Below are positions 8,138-13,752 of a stretch of 13,752 nucleotides of DNA, in pieces. The stretch comes from Actinomycetes bacterium (GTDB taxonomy: Bacteria; Actinomycetota; Actinomycetes; Propionibacteriales; Propionibacteriaceae): positions 1 through 13,752 of the forward strand of contig JAKOQD010000094.1 in NCBI GenBank assembly GCA_029778515.1, written 5' to 3'. Under the pieces are notes generated by a model. It did no database searches. It was not told the DNA's origin and worked only from the letters and a program-made list of their open reading frames with translations. Position numbers and translations under genes: made by a program. Every line of letters starts with the position of its first letter. Position 1 is the stretch's first letter.

Positions 8138-8809
8138 ATGGGCATCCTTGAGTTCCTCGGCGCGGTCGGACGCGTGATCGTCGGCGTCCTCGGCCTGGAC
8201 GTGGGCAACGCCGACTGGATCGCGCAGCATCCGCAGCGACTTGGGATCGCGGTCGCGGTGGCTGCCATCGCCGGCATCTCCACGCTGCTGGGCGACGCCG
8301 TGGTCATCTTCTTCAACCGGCTGCGCGGCTGGCGGTTCGCGTTGACGCTCGCGCTGAACGGCATCGGCATGGTGCTGCTCTACCTGGTGCAGGCCGCGGT
8401 CATCTACGTCATCGGCCCGCTGATCTCTGGGTTCGATCCAGGGTTCACCGCGGTGGTCACCGCCGTCCTGCTGGCTACCGCGCCGCTGGTCTTCGGGGTG
8501 TTCGTGCTGGTCCCGTACGCCGGGCCGGCGATCGCCGGCTTCCTGCACGTCTGGGGCATGGTGGCGCTGTGGGTGATCGTCGACGTGGTGTTCCGGACCG
8601 ATCACTGGACGGCGCTGTGGATCACCCTGATCTCCTGGCTGTGCATGCAGGTGCTGTCCCGGGCGTTCGCGGTGCCGATCAGATGGATCGGCGACTGGAT
8701 CTGGCGGCTGGTCTCGGGCCAGCCTTCGATGATCACCGGCAGCGACCTGCTTTCCGGGCACTTGTTCCTGCCGCTCGGGCAGCGCTTCGATCCGGAGGCG
8801 CGGTCATGA
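8138..8809 (+). CDS. Multi-pass membrane protein of unknown function
   Basis: A 223-residue protein with four or five hydrophobic segments, roughly at 36-56, 67-95, 106-126, 130-151 and 157-176. They are separated by short loops with charged residues (NRLRGWR, RTDHW). Residues 180-223 form a soluble tail ending in FLPLGQRFDPEARS. I do not recognise a family with confidence; Gly- and Val-rich helices hint at a Yip1-like fold but no motif supports it. The start at ATG 8138 has GGAGG (8128-8132) five bases upstream; a TTG 57 bases earlier is in frame but has no such signal. Its stop overlaps the next start as ATGA (8806-8809), so the two products are probably made together and may form a complex. 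Confidence 0.8.
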   Translation: MGILEFLGAVGRVIVGVLGLDVGNADWIAQHPQRLGIAVAVAAIAGISTLLGDAVVIFFNRLRGWRFALTLALNGIGMVLLYLVQAAVIYVIGPLISGFDPGFTAVVTAVLLATAPLVFGVFVLVPYAGPAIAGFLHVWGMVALWVIVDVVFRTDHWTALWITLISWLCMQVLSRAFAVPIRWIGDWIWRLVSGQPSMITGSDLLSGHLFLPLGQRFDPEARS

Positions 8810-9801
8810 TCCTGGTGAACGTGCTGATCGGCCTCGGTCTGCTGGTGCTCCTCGCCCTGACCTTCGCGCCGCTGGAATCGCTGGGCTGGTGGGCGCGGGA
8901 GGGCGCGGACGAGGCCGCAGCCACCGTCCAGGAATTGGCCGCCATCGACTCCGGGCCGGACGACTCCGCCTACGACGGCTACGTCGTCTACCTGTCCGGC
9001 ATCGGCGCGGTCGGGGGCGACTCCGTCCCGCCGGAGGAGTTGCCGCTGATCCAGAACCTCTCCTCGCGGCTCACCCGGCTGAAGGTGATCCACGACGTCT
9101 TCCCGTACTCGGTCTCGAACAACGGGCTCACCGCGCAGCGTCCGACCGCCGCGGTCTGGCGTTGGGTGGAGAAGCTTCGCTTCAAGAACCCGGAGACCCT
9201 GGCCGGCATGCTGATCAATGCCCGCAACGCGATGCAGCTGTTCGTCTGCGCCGACCGCCGCTACGGGCCGGCGTACAACGTCGGCACCGCGCAGGAAGTG
9301 ATGCGTGCGCTGCGCCGCCACGGCTACCCGATGGGCAGCGGCTTGCCGGTCACGCTGATCGGCTGGAGCGGCGGCGCCCAGATCTCGATCGGTGCGGCCT
9401 GGTACCTGGGCATGGGCGGACGGATCCCGCTGCAGGTGATCTCAGTTGGCGGCATGATGGCCGATGACTACGGCCTGGACCGGATTCAAAAGCTCTGGCA
9501 CCTGCGCGGCTCCAAGGACCCGCTGGAAAAGCTCGGCGGCATCCTCTTCGCCGGCCGCTGGCCGCACGCGGTCTTCTCGCCGTGGACGAACGCGCTGAAG
9601 GACGGCCGGATCGAGATCATTGACCTCGGCCCGATGCAGCACAACGTCAAGGACCACTACTTCGACGCCAACTCCATCGCTCCCGACGGACGCAGCTACC
9701 TGCAGGTCACCGAGGACGCGATCGTCGCCGTCCTCACCGGCGAGCCGGTGAAGACCGTCCCGCTGCATTCAGTGCCGACTCGCCGCGAGGTCTCCGCCTG
9801 A
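8806..9801 (+). CDS. Membrane-anchored alpha/beta-hydrolase-like protein
   Basis: A 331-residue protein. Residues 2-22 are one hydrophobic anchor, followed by an acidic, Ala-rich stalk (about 30-55). The remainder reads as a hydrolase fold: first strand DGYVVYLSGIGAVGGDS (57-73), then RLKVIHDVFPYS (91-102), and the nucleophile elbow TLIGWSGGAQIS with Ser188. Candidate acid and base are Asp238 (GSKDPL) and His279 or His284 (QHNVKDHYF). The long segment 105-180 between the second strand and the elbow would be a lid or insert. Substrate unknown; a lipase- or esterase-like role toward membrane lipids is inference from the anchor and partner. ATG 8806 overlaps the upstream stop, and GGAGG (8794-8798) lies seven bases before it. 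The stop is 18 bases from that of the serpin remnant, with no terminator visible between them. Confidence 0.8.
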   Translation: MILVNVLIGLGLLVLLALTFAPLESLGWWAREGADEAAATVQELAAIDSGPDDSAYDGYVVYLSGIGAVGGDSVPPEELPLIQNLSSRLTRLKVIHDVFPYSVSNNGLTAQRPTAAVWRWVEKLRFKNPETLAGMLINARNAMQLFVCADRRYGPAYNVGTAQEVMRALRRHGYPMGSGLPVTLIGWSGGAQISIGAAWYLGMGGRIPLQVISVGGMMADDYGLDRIQKLWHLRGSKDPLEKLGGILFAGRWPHAVFSPWTNALKDGRIEIIDLGPMQHNVKDHYFDANSIAPDGRSYLQVTEDAIVAVLTGEPVKTVPLHSVPTRREVSA

Positions 9802-9819
9802 CTCTGGCGATTCCTCGAC

Positions 9820-10392
9820 TCAGTGGCGGGGGTCGGTCACGGCGGCCAGGAACAGCGGCCAACCGGTGCTGCTGGCCGAGATCTGCAGCAGGAACGGGCG
9901 GTCCAGGTGCAGCTTGTGCTCGGGCTGGGCCGGCGCGCCGGACGCCACGGCGCCGATCTCGGTCACCGCAGCCGCCTTGGTGCCTTCCTCGTCCAGCTGC
10001 AGGACCGCCTGCTGCACGGCCTGGCTGACGCACAGATCCTGCGGACCGATCCCGGACAGGTCGGTGTTCGGCGCGCCGCAGAGCACCGACGGCGCCCGAT
10101 CGCCGAGCACCCCGCGAAGGTCGAGCGGCTTGGGCGCCAGATCGAGGGTGGGCAGCCAGAGCTCCACCGGTTCGGACGTGCTGGCGGCCAGCGCCTGGTG
10201 CAGCTTCGCCAAGGTGTCGGTGCTGATCGCGGACGGGGCGGTGCCGGCCGGCGGCAGGATCAACTCCGCGGCCAGTTCGCCGCCGACGTAGGGCACCCGG
10301 ACGGCCGCCCAGCCGTCCGCTTCGGCGAACGGGTAGGGCTGGCTGGAGGCTAGACACGCGCGCAGCCGATACTCCGTTGCGGGCGCCGCCAA
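9820..10392 (-). pseudogene. Serpin remnant, C-terminal half only
   Basis: The 190 open codons match the second half of a serpin (serine protease inhibitor, normally 350-400 residues). GWAAVRVPYVGGELAAELILPP (27-48) is the strand pair near the breach. ELWLPTLDL, GAPNTDLSGI (106-115), VSQAVQQAVLQLDEEGTKAAAVTE (122-145) and DRPFLLQISASSTGWPLFLAAVTDP follow in family order. The hinge EEGTKAAAVT (135-144) has the small residues of inhibitory serpins; the P1 site would fall near Ser151-Gly152. The N-terminal half, including helices A-F and most of sheet A, is absent. Homology stops at the edge of element B (10394), the only start there is a TTG without a Shine-Dalgarno, and an in-frame TAG (complement of 10441-10443) closes the frame within B. 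A small functional fragment is possible but unlikely. No frameshift is seen within the retained half. Confidence 0.78.
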
Positions 10393-10393
10393 C

Positions 10394-10566
10394 GGTTCAA
10401 CCCACTTTTTGCTGGCTATGGGGCGGTGCAGGAGCCCTCGCTAGCGACCAACCCAATTTTGATCGGTTCTCAGGCCGAATTCGGGCCCGATAATCGGTCA
10501 AAATTGGGTCGGCCGCGGTGGAGCCGCCGAGAGGCCGGCCATTAGCGGTCAAAAGTGGGTTCAACC
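10394..10566. repeat. Element B: second copy of the 175-bp nested inverted repeat
   Basis: The outer arms 10394-10421 and 10539-10566 share AACCCACTTTT/AAAAGTGGGTT cores plus the TATGG/CCATTA ends. The inner palindrome 10448-10512 pairs CCAACCCAATTTTGATCGG with its near-complement ending GGTCAAAATTGGGTCGG, around GAATTC (10477-10482). Landmarks are nearly co-linear with element A at offsets of 10093-10094 (TTCAA, TATGG, CCAACCCAA, GGCCGAATTC, AAGTGGGTTCAA). Stem bases differ from A while complementarity within each copy is kept. It separates the serpin remnant from the GTPase gene and may supply the left part of the GTPase's upstream region. Confidence 0.85.
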
Positions 10567-10595
10567 GGTGAGCGGGCCCGCCCGAGCTGAACACA

Positions 10596-10669
10596 CGATC
10601 CGGGCCGAGCCGGACCATGCCGATCCCGATCCGGGCCGAGTCGGACACCTCGATCCGGGGAGGCTCGGG
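10596..10669 (+). repeat. Three direct repeats upstream of the GTPase gene
   Basis: CGATCCGGGCCGAGCCGGA (10596-10614) is repeated at 10627-10645 with one change, and CGATCCGGGGAGGCTCGGG at 10651-10669 is a degenerate third copy. Spacing is 31 and 24 bases. They end about 34 bases before the -10 box of the next gene, so they could be activator or repressor sites; CGATCCGGG is the shared core. Confidence 0.5.
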
Positions 10670-10671
10670 GC

Positions 10672-10708
10672 GACAACCCATGGCGGTTGTCGACCTCCCC
10701 AATAGGCT
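10672..10708 (+). promoter_or_regulatory. Dyad and leaderless-type promoter of the GTPase gene
   Basis: GACAACC (10672-10678) and GGTTGTC (10685-10691) form a perfect 7-bp dyad with a 6-base centre. TAGGCT (10703-10708) fits the TAnnnT -10 pattern and ends six bases before the GTG at 10715. That is the spacing of actinobacterial leaderless transcripts, whose first base is that of the start codon. The absence of any Shine-Dalgarno agrees. A protein on the dyad would cover the -35 zone. Confidence 0.5.
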
Positions 10709-10714
10709 GGGCGC

Positions 10715-11830
10715 GTGACGCAGTGGTTCACCGAATCATTCAAGGCCGAGTACGAGAAGCAGGCAGCCGAGCTTGGCCGGGTCAACATCGCCGTGTTCGG
10801 TAAGACCGGCGTCGGCAAGTCGACCCTGGTCAACGCCATCTTCGGCGAACCGCTGGCAGCCACCGGCATCGGCGCCCCGGTCACGATGGGCTCCCACCTC
10901 TATCTGGACACCCGCGGCAGCCTCGGCATCATCGACACCCGCGGCCTTGAGCTCGGCAAGGACGACGACCAGATCATCAAGGAACTGACCAAGGCGATCA
11001 AGGACAGCCGCAGCAAGGCGATCAGCGAGCAGATCCACATCGCCTGGTACTGCATCCGCGGCATGGATCGTCGCTTCGAGGACTTCGAGGAGCGGTTCAT
11101 CCGCACCCTCGACGAACTGGGGTTGCCGGTGCTGGTGGTGCTCACCCAGGTGCCGATGCGGGACGGCCAGTTCCACCCGGACGCGGTCGAGCTTGCCCGG
11201 CAGATCGAGGCCAAGCAGCTGCCGATCGTGGGCGGGCGTCCGTTCATGACCTACGCGATGAGGGACCAGTTCACCGGTCAGCCGCCCTACGGCTTGATGG
11301 AGGTCCTCGGGGCCACCTTTCACGTGGCTCCGGACGCGGTCCGCTCAGCATTGGTCGCCGCGCAACAGATCGATGTTCGGCTCAAGGCGACGCAATCCCA
11401 ACAAGCCGTCGGAGCCGCGGTGACCGCTGCCGCGGCGGCCGCGGCGGTGCCGATCCCGTTCTCGTCCGCGGCGATGCTGGTGCCGATCCAGCTGTCGATG
11501 ATGGCGCGCATCGCCCACCTGCACGGGCTCGGCATGGACAAGGCGGCGCTGCTCGCGATCGCGTCCACCTCGCTGGCGACTTCGGCCGGGCGGGCGGCCG
11601 CGTCCGGGCTGCTGAAGTTCATCCCGGGCGCCGGCTCCGTGGTCGGTGGGGTGATCAACGCCTCGGTCGCGTCCGGGCTGACCCTGGCGATGGGGGAGGC
11701 CTGGCTTCGGGTCTGCCAGCTTTACGTCACCGGGGGCCTGCCGACGGTTGACGGAAAGATCGACACCGCAGCCGTCCGCAAGCTCTTCGAGGCCGAGCTG
11801 ACCAAGCGGCTGCCGGACATCCGCAAATAG
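10715..11830 (+). CDS. P-loop GTPase with DUF697-like hydrophobic C-terminus
   Basis: A 371-residue protein. The GTPase domain has the Walker A/G1 motif GKTGVGKST (29-37) after the strand VNIAVF, a G2-type Thr57 in GIGAPVT, and G3 DTRG (74-77) after LGIID. At the G4 position the sequence is TQVP (144-147) instead of NKxD, so the Asp that normally reads guanine is missing. Residues about 228-340 are rich in Ala and Gly with several hydrophobic helices (PIPFSSAAMLVPIQLSMMARIAHLHG, FIPGAGSVVGGVINA). This resembles the DUF697 tail found on Era-like GTPases that act at membranes. A role at the membrane, perhaps in remodelling or stress, is inference. The start is GTG 10715, chosen from the leaderless promoter spacing and the lack of upstream coding sequence. 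Monocistronic. Confidence 0.85.
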   Translation: MTQWFTESFKAEYEKQAAELGRVNIAVFGKTGVGKSTLVNAIFGEPLAATGIGAPVTMGSHLYLDTRGSLGIIDTRGLELGKDDDQIIKELTKAIKDSRSKAISEQIHIAWYCIRGMDRRFEDFEERFIRTLDELGLPVLVVLTQVPMRDGQFHPDAVELARQIEAKQLPIVGGRPFMTYAMRDQFTGQPPYGLMEVLGATFHVAPDAVRSALVAAQQIDVRLKATQSQQAVGAAVTAAAAAAAVPIPFSSAAMLVPIQLSMMARIAHLHGLGMDKAALLAIASTSLATSAGRAAASGLLKFIPGAGSVVGGVINASVASGLTLAMGEAWLRVCQLYVTGGLPTVDGKIDTAAVRKLFEAELTKRLPDIRK

Positions 11831-11836
11831 CTGGTC

Positions 11837-11889
11837 GGGCCGGTTGGCCCCGCCGCAGCTGTGGGCGCGCTTCTGGGCGAAGACGCCTG
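11837..11889 (+). terminator. Weak terminator hairpins after the GTPase gene
   Basis: GGGCC (11837-11841) and GGCCC (11846-11850) form a stem with a GGTT tetraloop seven bases after the stop. A second hairpin, GCGCTTC with GAAGACGC (one bulge), follows within 40 bases. There is no T-tract. The remaining bases to 12001 hold TAGCGT (11949-11954), a possible -10 for the next operon. Confidence 0.35.
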
Positions 11890-12001
11890 TGTGTGCATGA
11901 ACCCGTATGAACCTCGCGGACGGCCGGCTGCGGCCGAGGATCGCTTGGTAGCGTGCGTCCGCCCGGGACGAGCGTGCCGTGCGGTTAGGTGAGGAGCCCA
12001 G

Positions 12002-12712
12002 ATGGATCTACGAAGACTGGCCCCAGTGATTGCTCTGGCCGCGATGGCCAATCTGTTCGGGGCTACCACGACCGAGGCTCAGGCGCAGCCGCAGGTTCGC
12101 CGACCAGCGCCGGTGGCGCGTCCGGCTGAACTGAATGACTTGCGCTACGTGGACATCGACGGGGACGGCCGGCCGGACGAGTTGTCGGTCTACCTGTACG
12201 AAGACGGCGGTGCGAACGTGACGGTCACGACAGCCAAGTCGAGGATGGCGAGCTTGGACGTCAGCGTGAACACGGAGAATCCGCTCTACGGCACAGCCAA
12301 GATCGATGGCGAAAAGGGCGCCGAGATCCTGATCAACACCAACGAATACGAGATGCTGGTGCTTCGGTGGAAGTCTGGTGCACTCGTTGCCGAACCACTG
12401 GCCCATGCCTCGCCCTACGTGTCGGGCAAAGTAGTGACGCGAAGGCTCTGGGCATACGGTGGGGACACCACGTCGACGTGGCTCACTTACCGCTTCTTCA
12501 CCTCGCGCGGGGTGCGTTACGTGGATGCCGCCAGCCTCTCGTGCGGCGACTGCGAGCGGACGGGCATCTTCGAGAAGGTGACCGTTGTCCGATCCCGCTG
12601 GCGGGCGCACCGCTGGCAGAAGGTCAAGGTCACCGTACGTCGCCACCTCACCCGAAAGCAGGCGGAGGCGCGCTACCTGAACGAATTCAGTGGGACGACG
12701 GTGAATCGATGA
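12002..12712 (+). CDS. Secreted protein with DxDxDG calcium loop, first of a paralogous pair
   Basis: A 236-residue exported protein. The signal peptide has MDLRR, a hydrophobic core (8-20) and an AQA end near residue 28. The mature part opens with YVDIDGDGRPDEL: Asp51, Asp53, Asp55 and Asp59 form a DxDxDGxxD loop as in FG-GAP/VCBS and dockerin-type calcium sites. A beta-rich region follows (VTVTTA, YGTAKIDGEKGAEILINTN, LRWKSGALVAE, YRFFTSRGVRYVDA), then a CGDC motif (181-184), then a basic tail (RSRWRAHRWQKVKVTVRRHLTRKQ). Only one loop is present, so it is not a full beta-propeller. The start ATG 12002 has GAGGAG (11991-11996) upstream. The stop overlaps the next start as ATGA (12709-12712). 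Function unknown; a cell-surface structural or binding role is inferred. Confidence 0.83.
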   Translation: MDLRRLAPVIALAAMANLFGATTTEAQAQPQVRRPAPVARPAELNDLRYVDIDGDGRPDELSVYLYEDGGANVTVTTAKSRMASLDVSVNTENPLYGTAKIDGEKGAEILINTNEYEMLVLRWKSGALVAEPLAHASPYVSGKVVTRRLWAYGGDTTSTWLTYRFFTSRGVRYVDAASLSCGDCERTGIFEKVTVVRSRWRAHRWQKVKVTVRRHLTRKQAEARYLNEFSGTTVNR

Positions 12713-13395
12713 ACCCACGCCAGCTCGCACTCAGCCTCTTGGGGCTCGCCATCACACTCGGCTCCTTGCCGAACTCGCCAGCCGCTGCCGCTGGTCCGTC
12801 CGTGCGTCCGGCCGTCCCCGCCGTCGCGGCAAGGACCGCGAGCGTCGACGTGGACGGGGACGGGCGCAAGGATTTGGTCGTCCTGAACCAGCCGGACGCC
12901 ACCCACGCCGTGGTCACGGTCACCACCGCCCGCGGGCTCGCGGCCCAGCGGGAGGTGAGCATTTCCGACTATCCCTATGAGATCGAGGACGCCTGGTACG
13001 CGACGGCGAAACTCGACGGCAGCAAGGGCGCCGAGATCATCCTGAACACGTTCAGCGGGGACGGGGCCGGATTCACCGTTCTCACTTGGCGCCGGGGCGC
13101 GCTGATCATCGAGGAGGCGGCCAAGTCGCCGGGGGCCAATATGTCGTGGTACCTGCTCGGAGCCGGCTTCAACGGAAGCGGCTACCACTTCTTCACCTCC
13201 GCAGGGAAGCGATACGTGGACGCCGGAGATTGGCAGTGCACTAGTGATCACGGACGGGTGTGCAGTGTGCGGGCGTATCGCTCGGTCTGGCGTTCCGGCT
13301 CCTGGCACAAGGTGAAGGCCTACACCAGCAAGCGGCTCACCTGGGGCCAGATCCACAAGTTCACCGACTTCACGGGGGTCAAGCTCGCCAGGTAG
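12709..13395 (+). CDS. Secreted protein with DxDxDG calcium loop, second of the pair
   Basis: A 228-residue paralogue of the preceding product. The signal peptide ends at AAAA near residue 28. SVDVDGDGRKDL carries Asp47, Asp49, Asp51 and Asp55 in the same DxDxDGxxD loop. Shared blocks in the same order are VTVTTA, YATAKLDGSKGAEIILNTF, LTWRRGALIIE, YHFFTSAGKRYVDA and RSVWRSGSWHKVKAYTSKRLTWGQ. The cysteines differ in spacing (Cys177 and Cys185 against C-x2-C in the partner), which suggests a disulfide in each. The tail is less basic than in the first protein. Translation is probably coupled to the upstream gene through the ATGA overlap, since no strong Shine-Dalgarno lies at the normal distance. 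The pair likely arose by tandem duplication and may act together outside the cell. Confidence 0.83.
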   Translation: MNPRQLALSLLGLAITLGSLPNSPAAAAGPSVRPAVPAVAARTASVDVDGDGRKDLVVLNQPDATHAVVTVTTARGLAAQREVSISDYPYEIEDAWYATAKLDGSKGAEIILNTFSGDGAGFTVLTWRRGALIIEEAAKSPGANMSWYLLGAGFNGSGYHFFTSAGKRYVDAGDWQCTSDHGRVCSVRAYRSVWRSGSWHKVKAYTSKRLTWGQIHKFTDFTGVKLAR

Positions 13396-13454
13396 TCCGG
13401 CAGGTCACGGACCCTCCGCTGAATGCTGATCGGACCCGCTGTGAAGCCGCCGGT

Positions 13455-13472
13455 CGGCCTGGTGTCCGGCCG
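13455..13472 (+). terminator. Possible weak terminator of the secreted pair
   Basis: CGGCC (13455-13459) and GGCCG (13468-13472) form a 5-bp stem with an 8-base loop, 60 bases after the stop at 13395. There is no T-tract and flanking pairing is poor. Confidence 0.25.
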
Positions 13473-13510
13473 GGCTGCGATCAGGCGCTCGGGCGTGAGC
13501 TGGCAACATT

Positions 13511-13542
13511 TCTCACACCTGAGACGGTCTGTCTCACGCCTG
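13511..13542 (+). promoter_or_regulatory. Paired operator-like repeats upstream of the 5S gene
   Basis: TCTCACACCTG (13511-13521) and TCTCACGCCTG (13532-13542) are direct repeats exactly 21 bases apart, two helical turns. Overlapping them, TGAGAC (13520-13525) and GTCTCA (13531-13536) make a perfect inverted repeat with a 5-base centre. The set lies 56-87 bases before the start codon, near where a promoter is expected. TGTAGT or TTGTAG (13567-13577) could serve as a poor -10. The regulator is unknown. Confidence 0.55.
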
Positions 13543-13580
13543 TCCGAAAAGCCCCGATACGACGAGGTGTAGTTGTAGGG

Positions 13581-13599
13581 ATGGGAGGATGGCTCCCAT
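13581..13599 (+). promoter_or_regulatory. Hairpin covering the ribosome binding site and start codon
   Basis: ATGGGAG (13581-13587) pairs perfectly with CTCCCAT (13593-13599) around GATGG. The Shine-Dalgarno GGGAGG (13583-13588) and the first two bases of the ATG at 13598 are inside the hairpin, so the folded RNA would block initiation. The same bases also encode a possible six-codon leader, MGGWLP, whose TGA (13599-13601) overlaps the main ATG. Confidence 0.55.
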
Positions 13600-13752
13600 G
13601 AGTCAGCGAACCATTGGTGTTACCGAGGTCGCCCTCCGCGACGCTCACCAGAGCCTCATTGCGATCCGTATGGCACTCGAAGACATGGTCGAGGCTTGCG
13701 AGGACATTGACAAGGCCGGCTACTGGAGCGTCGAGTGCTGGGGTGGCGCTAC
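13598..13752 (+). CDS. Methylmalonyl-CoA carboxytransferase 5S subunit, N-terminus (partial)
   Basis: The first 51 codons, cut by the right edge, read as the start of the transcarboxylase 5S subunit. The run VTEVALRDAHQSL (8-20) holds the metal-site Asp in LRDAHQS shared by the pyruvate/oxaloacetate carboxyltransferase family. MALEDMVEACEDIDKAGYWSVECWGGA then matches the propionibacterial enzyme closely, as I recall it. Family knowledge: the 5S dimer moves CO2 between the biotin of the 1.3S subunit and pyruvate, making oxaloacetate in the Wood-Werkman propionate cycle. Pyruvate carboxylase or oxaloacetate decarboxylase alpha subunits share the fold and remain possible. ATG 13598 is chosen for GGGAGG nine bases upstream; an in-frame ATG at 13589 (adding MAP) is the alternative. 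Confidence 0.85.
   Translation, partial: MSQRTIGVTEVALRDAHQSLIAIRMALEDMVEACEDIDKAGYWSVECWGGA

Noticed and set aside
9802..9819. Terminator between the hydrolase and the serpin remnant
   Set aside because: The 18 bases between the two stops contain no stem; any terminator would have to lie inside the coding regions.
10397..10702. Missing serpin N-terminus in the minus-strand frame beyond element B
   Set aside because: The translation shows no serpin helices or motifs; it reads repeat B and the CGATCCGGG repeats.
12367..12708. Upstream extension of the second secreted protein
   Set aside because: It overlaps the first secreted gene in another frame; a clear signal peptide begins at ATG 12709.
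13260..13601. 113-residue frame ending at the 5S start
   Set aside because: Most of it lies inside the secreted gene in another frame; only the last six codons (MGGWLP) are of interest as a possible leader.

Overview
The window looks like chromosomal DNA from a high-GC actinobacterium, most likely of the Propionibacteriaceae. The strongest clue is the last gene. Its first 51 codons match the N-terminus of the 5S subunit of methylmalonyl-CoA carboxytransferase (transcarboxylase), the signature enzyme of the propionate-forming Wood-Werkman cycle. GTG and TTG starts, ATGA-coupled gene pairs and a leaderless-type promoter also fit an actinobacterium.

Layout from left to right: the 3' end of a YgfZ-like folate-binding gene (+); repeat element A; a membrane-anchored alpha/beta hydrolase (+); convergent with it, a fusion of a DUF480 (YceH-like) winged-helix protein and a SAM methyltransferase (-); a 380-base gap holding nested inverted repeat C; the ribosome-associated GTPase TypA/BipA (-); palindrome D; a solo AbiEi-antitoxin/nuclease-like protein (+); palindrome E; an APC-family amino acid permease (-); a coupled pair of a membrane protein and a membrane-anchored hydrolase-like protein (+); a serpin reduced to its C-terminal half (-); repeat element B; a GTPase with a DUF697-like tail (+, probably leaderless); a coupled pair of related secreted proteins with calcium-loop motifs (+); and the 5' end of the transcarboxylase 5S gene (+). 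Most genes stand alone. The two operon-like units are 8138-9801 and 12002-13395, each joined by a 4-base ATGA overlap.

The most unusual content is between the genes. Elements A (299-473) and B (10394-10566) are about 174 bp each and nearly co-linear over their whole length. Each is built from four related arms forming an outer inverted repeat around a 65-bp inner palindrome centred on GAATTC. The arms differ between the copies, but each copy keeps its own self-complementarity. Palindromes D and E are two direct copies of a 58-bp hairpin that bracket the solo AbiEi-like gene. Element C has the same nested symmetry. Arm motifs shared across A-E suggest one superfamily of structured intergenic repeats. 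Element B lies exactly where the serpin gene has lost its N-terminal half. I know of no described element of this shape, but genome-wide copy number and literature could not be checked here.

A further item is the start of the transcarboxylase 5S gene: its Shine-Dalgarno and most of its start codon lie in a perfect 7-bp hairpin, downstream of paired operator-like repeats.
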